From an uncultured Lachnoclostridium sp. (GTDB lineage Bacteria; Bacillota; Clostridia; Lachnospirales; Lachnospiraceae): a DNA stretch of 64,000 bases. The DNA lies in the NCBI GenBank assembly GCA_944376715.1, contig CALWDO010000003.1, positions 114,608 through 178,607 on the forward strand, written 5' to 3'. Of the stretch, positions 8,512 through 16,165 are shown in pieces. The notes under the pieces are model-generated. The model was not told the origin of the DNA, searched no databases, and saw nothing but the letters and a program-made list of their open reading frames with translations. Position 1 is the first letter of the stretch. Each line of letters starts with the position of its first letter. Both the position numbers and the translations under genes were made by a program.

Positions 8512-9759
8512 ATGGGACAGACTATCATAGAGAAAATTGTCAGCCGCAATGTGGGGCACGACGTACATCCGGGAGATATTGTGACGGTTCATGTGGACAG
8601 AGTCATGATTCATGATATATTCATTCCGTTTGTGGCGGAAAAATTTGAAGAAATGGGATTTCAAAAGCTCTGGGATCCGGACAAAGTGGTATTGATCTAT
8701 GATCATCTGGTACCGGCCAGCCAGGTGGACGACACCCGTCATTTCCGTATCGGCAACGCTTTCGCAGAAAAATACGGCATGAAAAACATCCACCGGAGCG
8801 ACGGTATCTGCCATCAGCTCATGACCGAGGCCCTCTATGTAAAACCCGGAGATATTGTCTTCGGTACCGACAGCCACACCACCACCTACGGATGCGTAGG
8901 AGCCTTTTCCTCGGGCATCGGCTATACAGAGATGGCCAGTATCCTGGGAACAGGAACCATGTGGATCAAAGTCCCGGAAACCATCAAAGTGGAGATTGAA
9001 GGGACTCTCCCCAAAGGCGTAGCTTCCAAAGATATTATCCTGAAGCTGATCGGGGATCTGCGTGCTGACGGAGCCACCTATCAGGCTCTGGAATTCTGCG
9101 GCAGCACAGTGGAGCAGATGTCCATTGCCAGTCGTATGACCATGGCAAACATGGCGATCGAAGCCGGCGCAAAATGCGCCTTATTCACTCCGGACGAGAA
9201 AACCGCCGAATACTGCCAGATTGAATTGACCGATAAAGAACGTTCTCTTACGGGAGACGCGGATGCCCGCTACATCCGTACCATCCGTTATCAGGCGGAA
9301 GATTTTGTCCCGGTACTGGCCTGCCCCTCCCAGGTGGACAATATACATCCGGTCAGCGAACTTTCCGGCACCCCCATCGATCAGGTGTTTATCGGTTCCT
9401 GTACCAACGGACGGCTGGAAGATCTTCACACAGCGGCTTCCATCCTGAAAGGAAAAAAAGTCGCGCCGTTTGTAAAACTGATCGTCACCCCCGCAAGCCG
9501 CAAGATCTATGAACAGGCTCTGGCGGACGGCACCATGTCCATTCTGGCCGAAGCAGGCGCCATCATCACTCATCCCGGCTGCGGACTCTGCTGCGGACGT
9601 ACCGGCGGCATCCTGACCGACGGCGAACGGGTCATCGCCACCAACAACCGCAATTTCCTGGGACGGATGGGAACTTCCAAGGTGGAAATCTTCCTGGCTT
9701 CTCCCGCCACTGCCGCGGCCAGCGCAGTCGCAGGAAAGATAGCTCTTCCGGAACTGTAA
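8512..9759 (+). CDS. Aconitase-family dehydratase large subunit, LeuC-like (pair 2)
   Basis: 415-residue 4Fe-4S catalytic subunit for pair 2. It has DHLVPASQ, DSHTTTYGCVGAFSSG and cluster cysteines 297, 357 and 360 (GSCTNGR, HPGCGLC). Unlike the pair-1 paralogue it keeps the canonical GSCTNGR. The cluster cysteines fall at the same residue numbers in both copies, so the pairs arose by duplication of a unit or are close relatives. Start by ATG two bases after a GATTGAG spacer, with GGAGG upstream. Paired with the small subunit just before it. Leucine, homoaconitate, citramalate-derived or dimethylmalate-type dehydration are all possible. Confidence 0.9.
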   Translation: MGQTIIEKIVSRNVGHDVHPGDIVTVHVDRVMIHDIFIPFVAEKFEEMGFQKLWDPDKVVLIYDHLVPASQVDDTRHFRIGNAFAEKYGMKNIHRSDGICHQLMTEALYVKPGDIVFGTDSHTTTYGCVGAFSSGIGYTEMASILGTGTMWIKVPETIKVEIEGTLPKGVASKDIILKLIGDLRADGATYQALEFCGSTVEQMSIASRMTMANMAIEAGAKCALFTPDEKTAEYCQIELTDKERSLTGDADARYIRTIRYQAEDFVPVLACPSQVDNIHPVSELSGTPIDQVFIGSCTNGRLEDLHTAASILKGKKVAPFVKLIVTPASRKIYEQALADGTMSILAEAGAIITHPGCGLCCGRTGGILTDGERVIATNNRNFLGRMGTSKVEIFLASPATAAASAVAGKIALPEL

Positions 9760-9765
9760 TCAGAT

Positions 9766-9795
9766 ATCAAGGGAATATATCCCTTGCGCGATATA
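9766..9795 (+). other. Short inverted repeat between dehydratase pair 2 and the oxidoreductase
   Basis: The core AAGGGAATATATCCCTT is an imperfect palindrome flanked by ATAT on both sides, in the 58-base gap between the LeuC-like and Gfo/Idh genes. There is no T run, so it looks like an mRNA processing or stability hairpin rather than a terminator. Confidence 0.4.
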
Positions 9796-9817
9796 CCATC
9801 AAAAGGAGGAAAGTATT

Positions 9818-10804
9818 ATGCCTATGAACATCGGAATCATCGGAGCAGGAAACATCGCGGCCTGGATGGCGAGAACCATCGGCCCCATGCCGGAAGCCGT
9901 AAGCTATGCCGTCGCTTCCCGGGATCTTGAAAAAGCTTCGGCTTTCGCTAAAGAATATGGTTTCCAAAAAGCCTATGGCTCCTATGAGGAACTGGTAAAG
10001 GATCCCGATGTGGACATCGTCTACATCGCCACGCCTCACTCTCACCATTATGAGCATGCCAGACTTTGTATTGAGCACGGAAAGCATGTGCTCTGCGAGA
10101 AAGCATTTACCATGAACGCCGGACAGGCGGAAGAGCTTTTTGCCCTCGCCGACAAAAAAGGCGTCCTGATTACCGAAGCCATCTGGACGCGCTACATGCC
10201 TTCCCGAAAGGTCATCAACGACCTTCTGGCAGAAGGCGTTATCGGAGAAGTCCGCACATTGACCGCCAATCTCTGCTACCGCATCTGCCAGAACGAACGC
10301 CTGATCCGGCCGGAGCTGGCGGGAGGCGCCCTTTTAGACGTGGGAATCTATCCTTTGAATTTCGCATTGATGCATTTTGGAAATGATTTCCAGAACATTT
10401 CTTCCACCGTGCTCATGACGGAAACCGGTGTGGACGGTCAGGAATGCATTACTCTGACTTACCCGGACGGCCGCTTTGCCGTCCTGACTGCAGGCATGTA
10501 CGGAGAATCCGACCGTCACGGAGTCTTCTACGGTTCCAAAGGATATATGATCGTGGACAATGTCAACAACCCGCTGGCAATTGACATCTGCGGGCCTGAC
10601 CATCAGGTCATGCGCCACATCGACCTGCCGGAACAGATTACCGGTTATGAATACGAAGTAGAGGAAATGATCAGCTGCATCCAAGAAGGAAAGAAAGAAT
10701 GCCCATCCATGCCCCATGAAGAGACTCTGAGAGTCCTCCGGATCATGGACGGTCTCCGGGAGGACTGGGGGCTGGTTTATCCGCAGGAAAAACATATGGT
10801 ATAA
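9818..10804 (+). CDS. Gfo/Idh/MocA family NAD(P)-dependent oxidoreductase
   Basis: 328-residue sugar- or diol-type dehydrogenase. The N-terminal Rossmann fold (IGIIGAGNIAAWMA, residues 4-17) binds NAD(P). VYIATPHSHHYEHARLCIEH and the EKAFTMN segment are the usual Gfo/Idh/MocA continuation, where EKP is more common. The C-terminal half has the substrate domain with GGALLDVGIYPLNFAL, typical of the dihydrodiol dehydrogenase-like branch. AAAGGAGG lies eleven bases before the ATG. It is the last gene of the dehydratase operon, so it may act on the same substrate. Its 3' end overlaps the convergent regulator gene by 62 bases. Confidence 0.9.
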   Translation: MPMNIGIIGAGNIAAWMARTIGPMPEAVSYAVASRDLEKASAFAKEYGFQKAYGSYEELVKDPDVDIVYIATPHSHHYEHARLCIEHGKHVLCEKAFTMNAGQAEELFALADKKGVLITEAIWTRYMPSRKVINDLLAEGVIGEVRTLTANLCYRICQNERLIRPELAGGALLDVGIYPLNFALMHFGNDFQNISSTVLMTETGVDGQECITLTYPDGRFAVLTAGMYGESDRHGVFYGSKGYMIVDNVNNPLAIDICGPDHQVMRHIDLPEQITGYEYEVEEMISCIQEGKKECPSMPHEETLRVLRIMDGLREDWGLVYPQEKHMV

Positions 10805-12032
10805 GTTTTACAGAAAGTGCCAGGAGCAGTCTCTCATCCGGATTTTCAAAATCTATGGGAGTCAGCTCCTGAATCTTTTTCAGACGGTAGAAAAAAGTTG
10901 TCCGGTGCACCAGGAGCGTTTTCGCCGTGTCGGCAGCATGAAACATCTTCACTGTATACTGGTATAGCGTCTGAAAAAGCTCTGTCCCCGGATGTTTCCG
11001 GTCGTAATCCTTCAGCGTCTGAAATGCCGGATGGCAAAGATCAGCCGCGGGAACTCCTGAACGGGTTCTCTCGAGCATATAATCCAACCGATACTCCGTG
11101 AAGTCATGGATCCAGCAGTCCGGAGCTTTCTCCGCCCCTTCCAGAAGTGCAAACTGCGCTTCCCGGGCATACATGTTCAGATTTGTAAGGCTGTGAAATA
11201 CACAGCTGATTCCTGCCTGAAAAAGATTTTCCCTGAGGAATTCAGGCAGCGTTTCATCCATATGTTCCCTTGACCCGGCTATGGAAATGTTCTGTATGAA
11301 GAAAATACGATTTCCTTCCTGTACGGCACAGCACTCATGAAGGGCGGCTTCCAGCTGTGAACAGGTATAGGCCAGAGTCGGCGCTGAATTCCCATAGCCT
11401 TTGGCAGTCAGACACGCCAGCAGATAATCAGACTTTCCGCTCCAGCCAATTTGTCTGAGCAATTTATCTTGTTCACCATCTGAAATTTCCCCTCCTTTTA
11501 ATAACCTGGAAAAAACAAGTCTCAGCGCTGTATATCGGTCATTTTCCGTACGCTGGCGGTAAACATGAACATAACAGTTTTCTATATGTTTACACAGATA
11601 TGTAAGAAAATGCAAAAAAGGAGGAGCCTCCTTTTGATCCTCTGTCATAATCAGAATTCTGCACAGGTATTCTCCATGGAAAAAAATATTATAATAATAG
11701 AGGGATTTGCCGCGGACTTCGTAGTAAGGATAACGTCTGAGGCCTTTTTCACTGTAGGTTCTGTCAAAATCAGGATTGTCAATATACAAATCCTGAAGCG
11801 CGCTGATCGTCATTCTGTGATCTTCCCCTATCTGTCCTTCCCACCCATGGAGCGAAGAATAATCCTGGCTGTACTCCAGCCCATAGGATTTATCCACCAG
11901 AGAAATATCCGCCTCCAGATACTCTGCCCCCAGCTCCAACAACTTCTGTATTGCATGTTCTGCCAGATCCGCATGTTCCACATCCTGAAGCCATTTCATA
12001 TGACCGTAAAACAATTCTAAGATACAATTCAA
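10743..12032 (-). CDS. PucR/CdaR-type helix-turn-helix regulator (main part; N-terminus frameshifted)
   Basis: 429 codons as an uninterrupted frame. The C-terminus carries the PucR-family helix-turn-helix (HRTTFFYRLKKIQELT followed by DERLLLALSVKL), and the centre has a GGDEF-like/PucR regulatory domain. Its middle resembles the second regulator at 18866 (TLNCILELFYGHMKW aligns with LLVEVQQVFIRYNNW). The apparent start is a TTG with no clear ribosome site, and the aligned protein would start about 70 residues earlier; those residues are in the next reading frame (see the adjoining N-terminal fragment). Likely controls the neighbouring divergent or dehydratase genes. The stop lies inside the convergent oxidoreductase gene. 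Confidence 0.75.
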   Translation of the reverse strand: MNCILELFYGHMKWLQDVEHADLAEHAIQKLLELGAEYLEADISLVDKSYGLEYSQDYSSLHGWEGQIGEDHRMTISALQDLYIDNPDFDRTYSEKGLRRYPYYEVRGKSLYYYNIFFHGEYLCRILIMTEDQKEAPPFLHFLTYLCKHIENCYVHVYRQRTENDRYTALRLVFSRLLKGGEISDGEQDKLLRQIGWSGKSDYLLACLTAKGYGNSAPTLAYTCSQLEAALHECCAVQEGNRIFFIQNISIAGSREHMDETLPEFLRENLFQAGISCVFHSLTNLNMYAREAQFALLEGAEKAPDCWIHDFTEYRLDYMLERTRSGVPAADLCHPAFQTLKDYDRKHPGTELFQTLYQYTVKMFHAADTAKTLLVHRTTFFYRLKKIQELTPIDFENPDERLLLALSVKLIPYVFPADKPAPSPPGDRP

Positions 12033-12037
12033 TGTCT

Positions 12038-12250
12038 TCAGGAGCTGTCCGCGTCATATATCTGTGGTCTCCCGTCCTCCATGTGAGGAATAAGATACAA
12101 AACTCCATCTTTATCTTTCTTTTCTCTGATCTCACCAATTTCACCGATCCGAACCTGATGAAGAATTTCAGACGATCTTTGAGATCCGTTATGACTGGTC
12201 AGACATTTTCTTTGCAGCAGATAATCAAATTCTTCATAAGTGGGCTCCAC
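12038..12250 (-). pseudogene. N-terminal fragment of the PucR-type regulator, separated by a frameshift
   Basis: About 70 codons starting at a GTG with a strong AAAGGAGG site eight bases upstream and ending TGA at 12038. The end (DGVLYLIPH and IYDAD) has the LYV-type pattern of the 18866 regulator N-terminus at the matching position. Reading on in the frame of the large downstream ORF continues RGQLLKTLNCILELFYGHMKW, which aligns with the paralogue's DSLRLLVEVQQVFIRYNNW. The change from one frame to the other must lie within 12038-12056, as the downstream frame meets a stop just before. A real lesion, a programmed shift or a sequence error would look alike. Confidence 0.55.
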
Positions 12251-12381
12251 GATCCACTCCTCCTTTTGCTGCACATAGTAGCATAATACGGAATATAAAT
12301 CAATTTCGAGAGTATAAAGAGAATTTCAAACTGTGGTTTGAAGGCAAAAAGCCATATTATCTGCCGACGGCAGGCTGGGTT

Positions 12382-13290
12382 ATGTGCGATGTCAACGTGT
12401 TCCGCCCGCGTATGCATCCGGACAATGTGGCCGCTCATCTTATTTTTGACGGCGAGCCAATTTATCAATACCAGACAGATACCATGGAGGGCTGGTTCGG
12501 CCTGAAATGGAAGTACGTGCCTGTGGCAGGCGGATCGACCGTAGAACCAGGGCATCCGATGATCGAAGACATGAGTGAATGGAAATCCATACTTACCATG
12601 CCGAATCTGGACGATATGGACTGGGAAAGCATGGCGGCCAATAACAAAGAATACTTAAACACTTCCCAGCATAATCAATTGGGGATTTTGAGCGGCTTCT
12701 GGGAACGACTGATCTCACTGATGGATATGGAAGGCGCCGCCATGGCCATGATAGATGAAGACCAGGAAGAGGGGCTTCACAGTTTCTTTGACCAATATGC
12801 CGATCTGTTGATTGATTATATTGGCCGCATGAAAAAATACTGTGATATTGACGGCGTACTGATCCACGATGACTGGGGGCACCAGAACGGACCATTCTTT
12901 TCTTTGGACACGGCTATGAATCTTCTGATTCCTCATCTTCGCAAGATCACAGATGCAGTACATGAAATGGGGATGTATTTTGAACTGCACAGCTGCGGCA
13001 AGAATGAAGCTCTGGTACCTGCATATATCGCCGCCGGCGTGGATCTCTGGTGCCCACAGGTTATCAATAACGTTGAAATACTGGCCGAAAAATATAAAGA
13101 TCCGCCGATCACGTTCGGTATGCAGGGAATAGACGTTGCGCCTGACGCAACAGAGGACGAACAGAGAAAAGCCGCTGAAAAGTGGTTTGACACGTTCAAA
13201 AATTACCGTGTAATTCCGGCATTTATGAACAGCACCCCCGTTATCTCTTCGACTTTATACAAGCTGAGCAGAGAATATTACATGGAATAA
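12382..13290 (+). CDS. URO-D superfamily methyltransferase-like protein, 5' end unclear
   Basis: 302 codons from the first usable ATG. It belongs to the uroporphyrinogen decarboxylase-like superfamily, which includes corrinoid-dependent methyltransferases (MtaA/MtbA/CmuA types). It shows DGVLIHDDWGHQNGPFFSL and FELHSCGKNEALVPAYIAAG, the HSCG/DD region where methyltransferase relatives bind Zn or substrate. In the same frame the DNA encodes INQFREYKENFKLWFEGKKP upstream, which resembles the usual N-terminus, but no ATG, GTG or TTG is in frame there and no ribosome site is visible. Either the start is non-standard or the 5' end is damaged. Methyl transfer is inferred, and the substrate is unknown. 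Confidence 0.75.
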   Translation: MCDVNVFRPRMHPDNVAAHLIFDGEPIYQYQTDTMEGWFGLKWKYVPVAGGSTVEPGHPMIEDMSEWKSILTMPNLDDMDWESMAANNKEYLNTSQHNQLGILSGFWERLISLMDMEGAAMAMIDEDQEEGLHSFFDQYADLLIDYIGRMKKYCDIDGVLIHDDWGHQNGPFFSLDTAMNLLIPHLRKITDAVHEMGMYFELHSCGKNEALVPAYIAAGVDLWCPQVINNVEILAEKYKDPPITFGMQGIDVAPDATEDEQRKAAEKWFDTFKNYRVIPAFMNSTPVISSTLYKLSREYYME

Positions 13291-13298
13291 TTCTTTGA

Positions 13299-13346
13299 AA
13301 AAACCGGAAGAATTTTCCTCATTCCGAGGATTTCTTCCGGTTTTTC
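13299..13346. terminator. Bidirectional terminator between the URO-D-like and NYN genes
   Basis: Stem AAAACCGGAAGAA / TTCTTCCGGTTTT around an inner hairpin, followed by T runs on the plus strand and, by symmetry, on the minus strand. It separates two convergent genes. Confidence 0.85.
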
Positions 13347-13362
13347 TGTGCCTATAATACAA

Positions 13363-14301
13363 TCATCGGTTTTTCAGCCTCACCATATTCCCATCCACGC
13401 TCAGCCCCTGGATGCTGCGCAGGAACCCGGAAATCCGGCTGTACCCATAGTCTTTCAGGTCAAAACCATTATATTTGTTCTTTAATTCATCATTGATCAC
13501 CGCCAGATTGTCCACGACTCCTCCGTTTCTGCGGATAATACCCAGGATCTCATTCTCTATCTCTCCCCGATGGGCAGCCTGCCCTTTCCTGATCCCATAG
13601 TGATTATTGGAACGCACGATCCGAAAATGCGGCATCTCCTCGGACAAAAAGACACTCAGCTTGGAATATCCGTAATTACGCACGTCAAAATCCGGGAAAC
13701 GCATGCTCAGTCTCTGCCCCACGAATCCCAGATCCAGTACGTCCTCTCCTGTCTCGCTGAAAAGCTGCAGGATCGCGCTCTCGATGTTATCAATACTGGT
13801 CACATTGTCCATACCATTTTCATCCTGGCTGGCATGCACCGTCACATTAGTATTGTCTTCTTTATTTGACTCCCCGATCAGATTCAGGTGAATAAACCGG
13901 TTGCATGCCCTGGTCAGGGCCAGAGGAGTCTTGGACTCTCCCATTCCCAGCACATACTTCTTCTCTTCTCTTAAACGCATGGCCAGTCTGGTAAAATCGC
14001 TGTCGCTGGTAACCAGACAGAATCCGTCCACCTTATTCTGGTACAACAAATCCATGGCGTCGATCACCATAGCCATATCCGTGCTGTTTTTCCCCGACGT
14101 ATAGGAAAACTGCTGAATCGGAGTAATGGAATGCTCCAACAAAGTTCCTTCCTTCCATCCATTCTCCTTCGACCAGTTCCCGTAGATTCTCCTGCAGGAT
14201 GCGAACCCGTATTTCTCCAGCTCATCAAAGATGATCTGCGCATACTTGGAGCTGATATTCTCCGCATCGATCAGCACCGCAAATTGTATTTTCTCTTCCA
14301 T
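13363..14301 (-). CDS. NYN-domain ribonuclease-like protein with two LOTUS/OST-HTH domains
   Basis: 312 residues. The N-terminal NYN (PIN-like) nuclease domain covers about residues 5-150 and shows the acidic residues FAVLIDAEN, STDMAMVIDA and LVTSDSDFTRL. Two OST-HTH/LOTUS modules follow: the first around LDLGFVGQRLSMRFPDFDV with NYGYSKLSVFL, and the second around NLAVINDELKNKYNGFDL with DYGYSRISGFL. The combination suggests an RNA-binding, RNA-degrading protein acting in the cytoplasm; this is known for the family and not tested here. I chose the ATG at MEEKIQFAVLID with GGGG upstream, rather than a TTG 16 codons earlier. No adjacent partner gene is obvious. Confidence 0.9.
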   Translation of the reverse strand: MEEKIQFAVLIDAENISSKYAQIIFDELEKYGFASCRRIYGNWSKENGWKEGTLLEHSITPIQQFSYTSGKNSTDMAMVIDAMDLLYQNKVDGFCLVTSDSDFTRLAMRLREEKKYVLGMGESKTPLALTRACNRFIHLNLIGESNKEDNTNVTVHASQDENGMDNVTSIDNIESAILQLFSETGEDVLDLGFVGQRLSMRFPDFDVRNYGYSKLSVFLSEEMPHFRIVRSNNHYGIRKGQAAHRGEIENEILGIIRRNGGVVDNLAVINDELKNKYNGFDLKDYGYSRISGFLRSIQGLSVDGNMVRLKNR

Positions 14302-14773
14302 CTCATACCCCACTGTCTGTCGGAGCACTGTTTCCCCGACTGTACTCAAGTCCTCAGAGGAACTTTTCTACGAAAATGATACCTGATTTTCGTTGGAAAA
14401 TCAAGGATATGGGCGCTGACGCCGGGACTTTTTCCCACAGGAATCGTATTTTTTGTGCATCTTTTTGTTCTCCACAATAATGACTCTGTATATTCATAAT
14501 GTTCCTATAAATACGTTGTCATACCCAATCCGGCAACGGAAAGGGGGGGTGCCACCTATCAAACGAAAACCCCGGAGATGGAGCCTCCGGGGTTTTCATT
14601 TGGTGCCACATGGACATTGCTTTCAGTTTTGCCTAACGGCATTATATCATGTGTTCATCTTTGTTACAATATTCATTTTTGTTCTCTGCAATATGAGTCG
14701 AGAAATGGAAATACAAATGAAAATACATTATATCTGCATCCTTCTTTTTCAATCAATTTTTATGCTCTCTCTG
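14302..14773. other. Intergenic stretch without a supported gene
   Basis: 472 bases between the NYN start and the GcvT-like stop. It holds one strong hairpin at 14565-14597 and a short sequence CAACGGAAAGGGG that resembles the leader of the regulator at 18866. The open frames on the plus strand here are short, rich in aromatic and hydrophobic codons from AT-rich sequence, and have no ribosome site, so I see no gene. Confidence 0.6.
14565..14597. terminator. Probable terminator hairpin downstream of the GcvT-like/MFS operon
   Basis: Perfect 13-bp stem GAAAACCCCGGAG / CTCCGGGGTTTTC with a 7-base loop. The AT ends of the stem supply A and T runs in either direction. On the minus strand it follows the GcvT-like gene that ends at 14774. 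Confidence 0.6.
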
Positions 14774-16126
14774 TTATTTCAGTCGCGGAATCTTATCCAC
14801 ATCCACATCCTGATTTCTGACAAATTCCTTATTATATGGGAATCTTGCAACTTTTACACGGACTGGCATCTGTGGATTTCCTGGTGTTCCCCAGATCAAC
14901 GTCAGTTCTGTCCCCTCGACTGCATATTTTTTATTTATGAAGCCAAGGGATATCATTGCATTATAATAGTAGCTTATCACACGCCCTGTGCTGATACCGA
15001 TATCTTTACCATCCATCTGCACTCGATCAGCTTTATAAATAAAACAGTTATTCTTCACATTTTCCACAAACTCAACTTCATTACTCCCTGATATATCATC
15101 CGTTGGCTGACCTCCCGGACGAAACATAGTTGCAAAGACAGCTCCTACATCTTCCGCATTCCATTCCAGCGTAACAACAGTACGCCTGTCAGGATCATCC
15201 TTCAATTTCAGCAGTGCTTCTCTGCCCGGGAATTCATGATCAAAACGTATTACACTGTCGCAGCCAGTCTCATAAGGATTAACAAAGCGGCTTTCCAGAT
15301 CGTCTCCGACGCTTCCCCGAAGAACTCTACAAAGATTATAGTATGAGATAGCCGGATTTTCACGCATGAAATTAGCCATGTTTTCTCCAGACTCAAACCA
15401 TGGAAGTGGATAGTGAAGATTAATATTAGGAAATCCACACTCTGTATGGTTATTTAGGCTATAATTATGAAGGCCTAAACGAGTCGCGCCAAATTTCTGT
15501 CCTGCTTCCCAGACTTTTTCATATATCTCATCAAATTCCGAAATATTCCCATGCAGTTCATAACCAAGATCCCCGGTCATACTCAGTCGGATGATTTCAA
15601 CTTTTTTCCCATCCACGTCTATCTGTCGGTGGGTAGCAAAACGAATATCATGAAGATCCTGCTGAAAAGCATTTTCCAAAATTTCTAATGATCTTTCACC
15701 ATCCACCTGTATAAAATATTCCTTACCCGTCATATCTTCGCCATGAACATTCAGATCTGTAACAGACATATAATAGTTGATGACCGGTGTCAGCCAATAG
15801 GTACGGTAACGGTCTTCCGCAATCCGGATGCAGACACCATCCGTCAGTATCTGGCCTTTGTTATTGCAGAGTATGGCATGACGCATCCCTTTGATAGTCA
15901 ATTTTGTAAAGTCGTTGACACAAATAGAATTCAAAAATTTCACTGCATCTGGTCCTACGACATCATATACCGGTGATGTCGTCAGACATGTATTGATCCA
16001 TGCAGAAGTTCGGTATCCGGAAATATCCTTTTTCGGTCCCTCAAATTCATATGCCTGCAAAAATGCACCTCCGAAATTAATAAGCAAAGTTGCATCTTTC
16101 AATTCAGCATTGTAATTAAACGCCAT
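14774..16126 (-). CDS. GcvT/LigM-like aminomethyltransferase-family protein 1
   Basis: 450-residue member of the GcvT (T-protein) fold family, which moves one-carbon or methyl groups to tetrahydrofolate. The length, the segments GPDAVKFLNSICVNDF and SMTGDLGYELHG, and the C-terminal GCVT_C-like domain (GRVISYYYNAMISLGFINKK) are like vanillate/3-O-methylgallate O-demethylase LigM and DMSP demethylase relatives, not like housekeeping GcvT of about 370 residues. Good GGAGG site before the ATG. It is 39 bases after the MFS gene in the same direction, and a second paralogue opens that operon. Probable folate-dependent demethylase of a methylated compound; the substrate is not known. Confidence 0.8.
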   Translation of the reverse strand: MAFNYNAELKDATLLINFGGAFLQAYEFEGPKKDISGYRTSAWINTCLTTSPVYDVVGPDAVKFLNSICVNDFTKLTIKGMRHAILCNNKGQILTDGVCIRIAEDRYRTYWLTPVINYYMSVTDLNVHGEDMTGKEYFIQVDGERSLEILENAFQQDLHDIRFATHRQIDVDGKKVEIIRLSMTGDLGYELHGNISEFDEIYEKVWEAGQKFGATRLGLHNYSLNNHTECGFPNINLHYPLPWFESGENMANFMRENPAISYYNLCRVLRGSVGDDLESRFVNPYETGCDSVIRFDHEFPGREALLKLKDDPDRRTVVTLEWNAEDVGAVFATMFRPGGQPTDDISGSNEVEFVENVKNNCFIYKADRVQMDGKDIGISTGRVISYYYNAMISLGFINKKYAVEGTELTLIWGTPGNPQMPVRVKVARFPYNKEFVRNQDVDVDKIPRLK

Positions 16127-16165
16127 GATAAAACCTCCAACGTATTATGTATTTGTAAACTTAAA

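Noticed and set aside
6255-9759. Calling the dehydratase genes leuC and leuD
   Set aside because: Substrate-loop and SREQAP residues differ from typical leucine enzymes, two pairs are present, and no leuA or leuB is near.
14453-15091. Plus-strand open frame of 212 codons in the 14.4-15.1 kb region
   Set aside because: No ribosome site, aromatic-rich translation from AT-rich non-coding DNA, and half of it lies antisense to a real GcvT-like gene.
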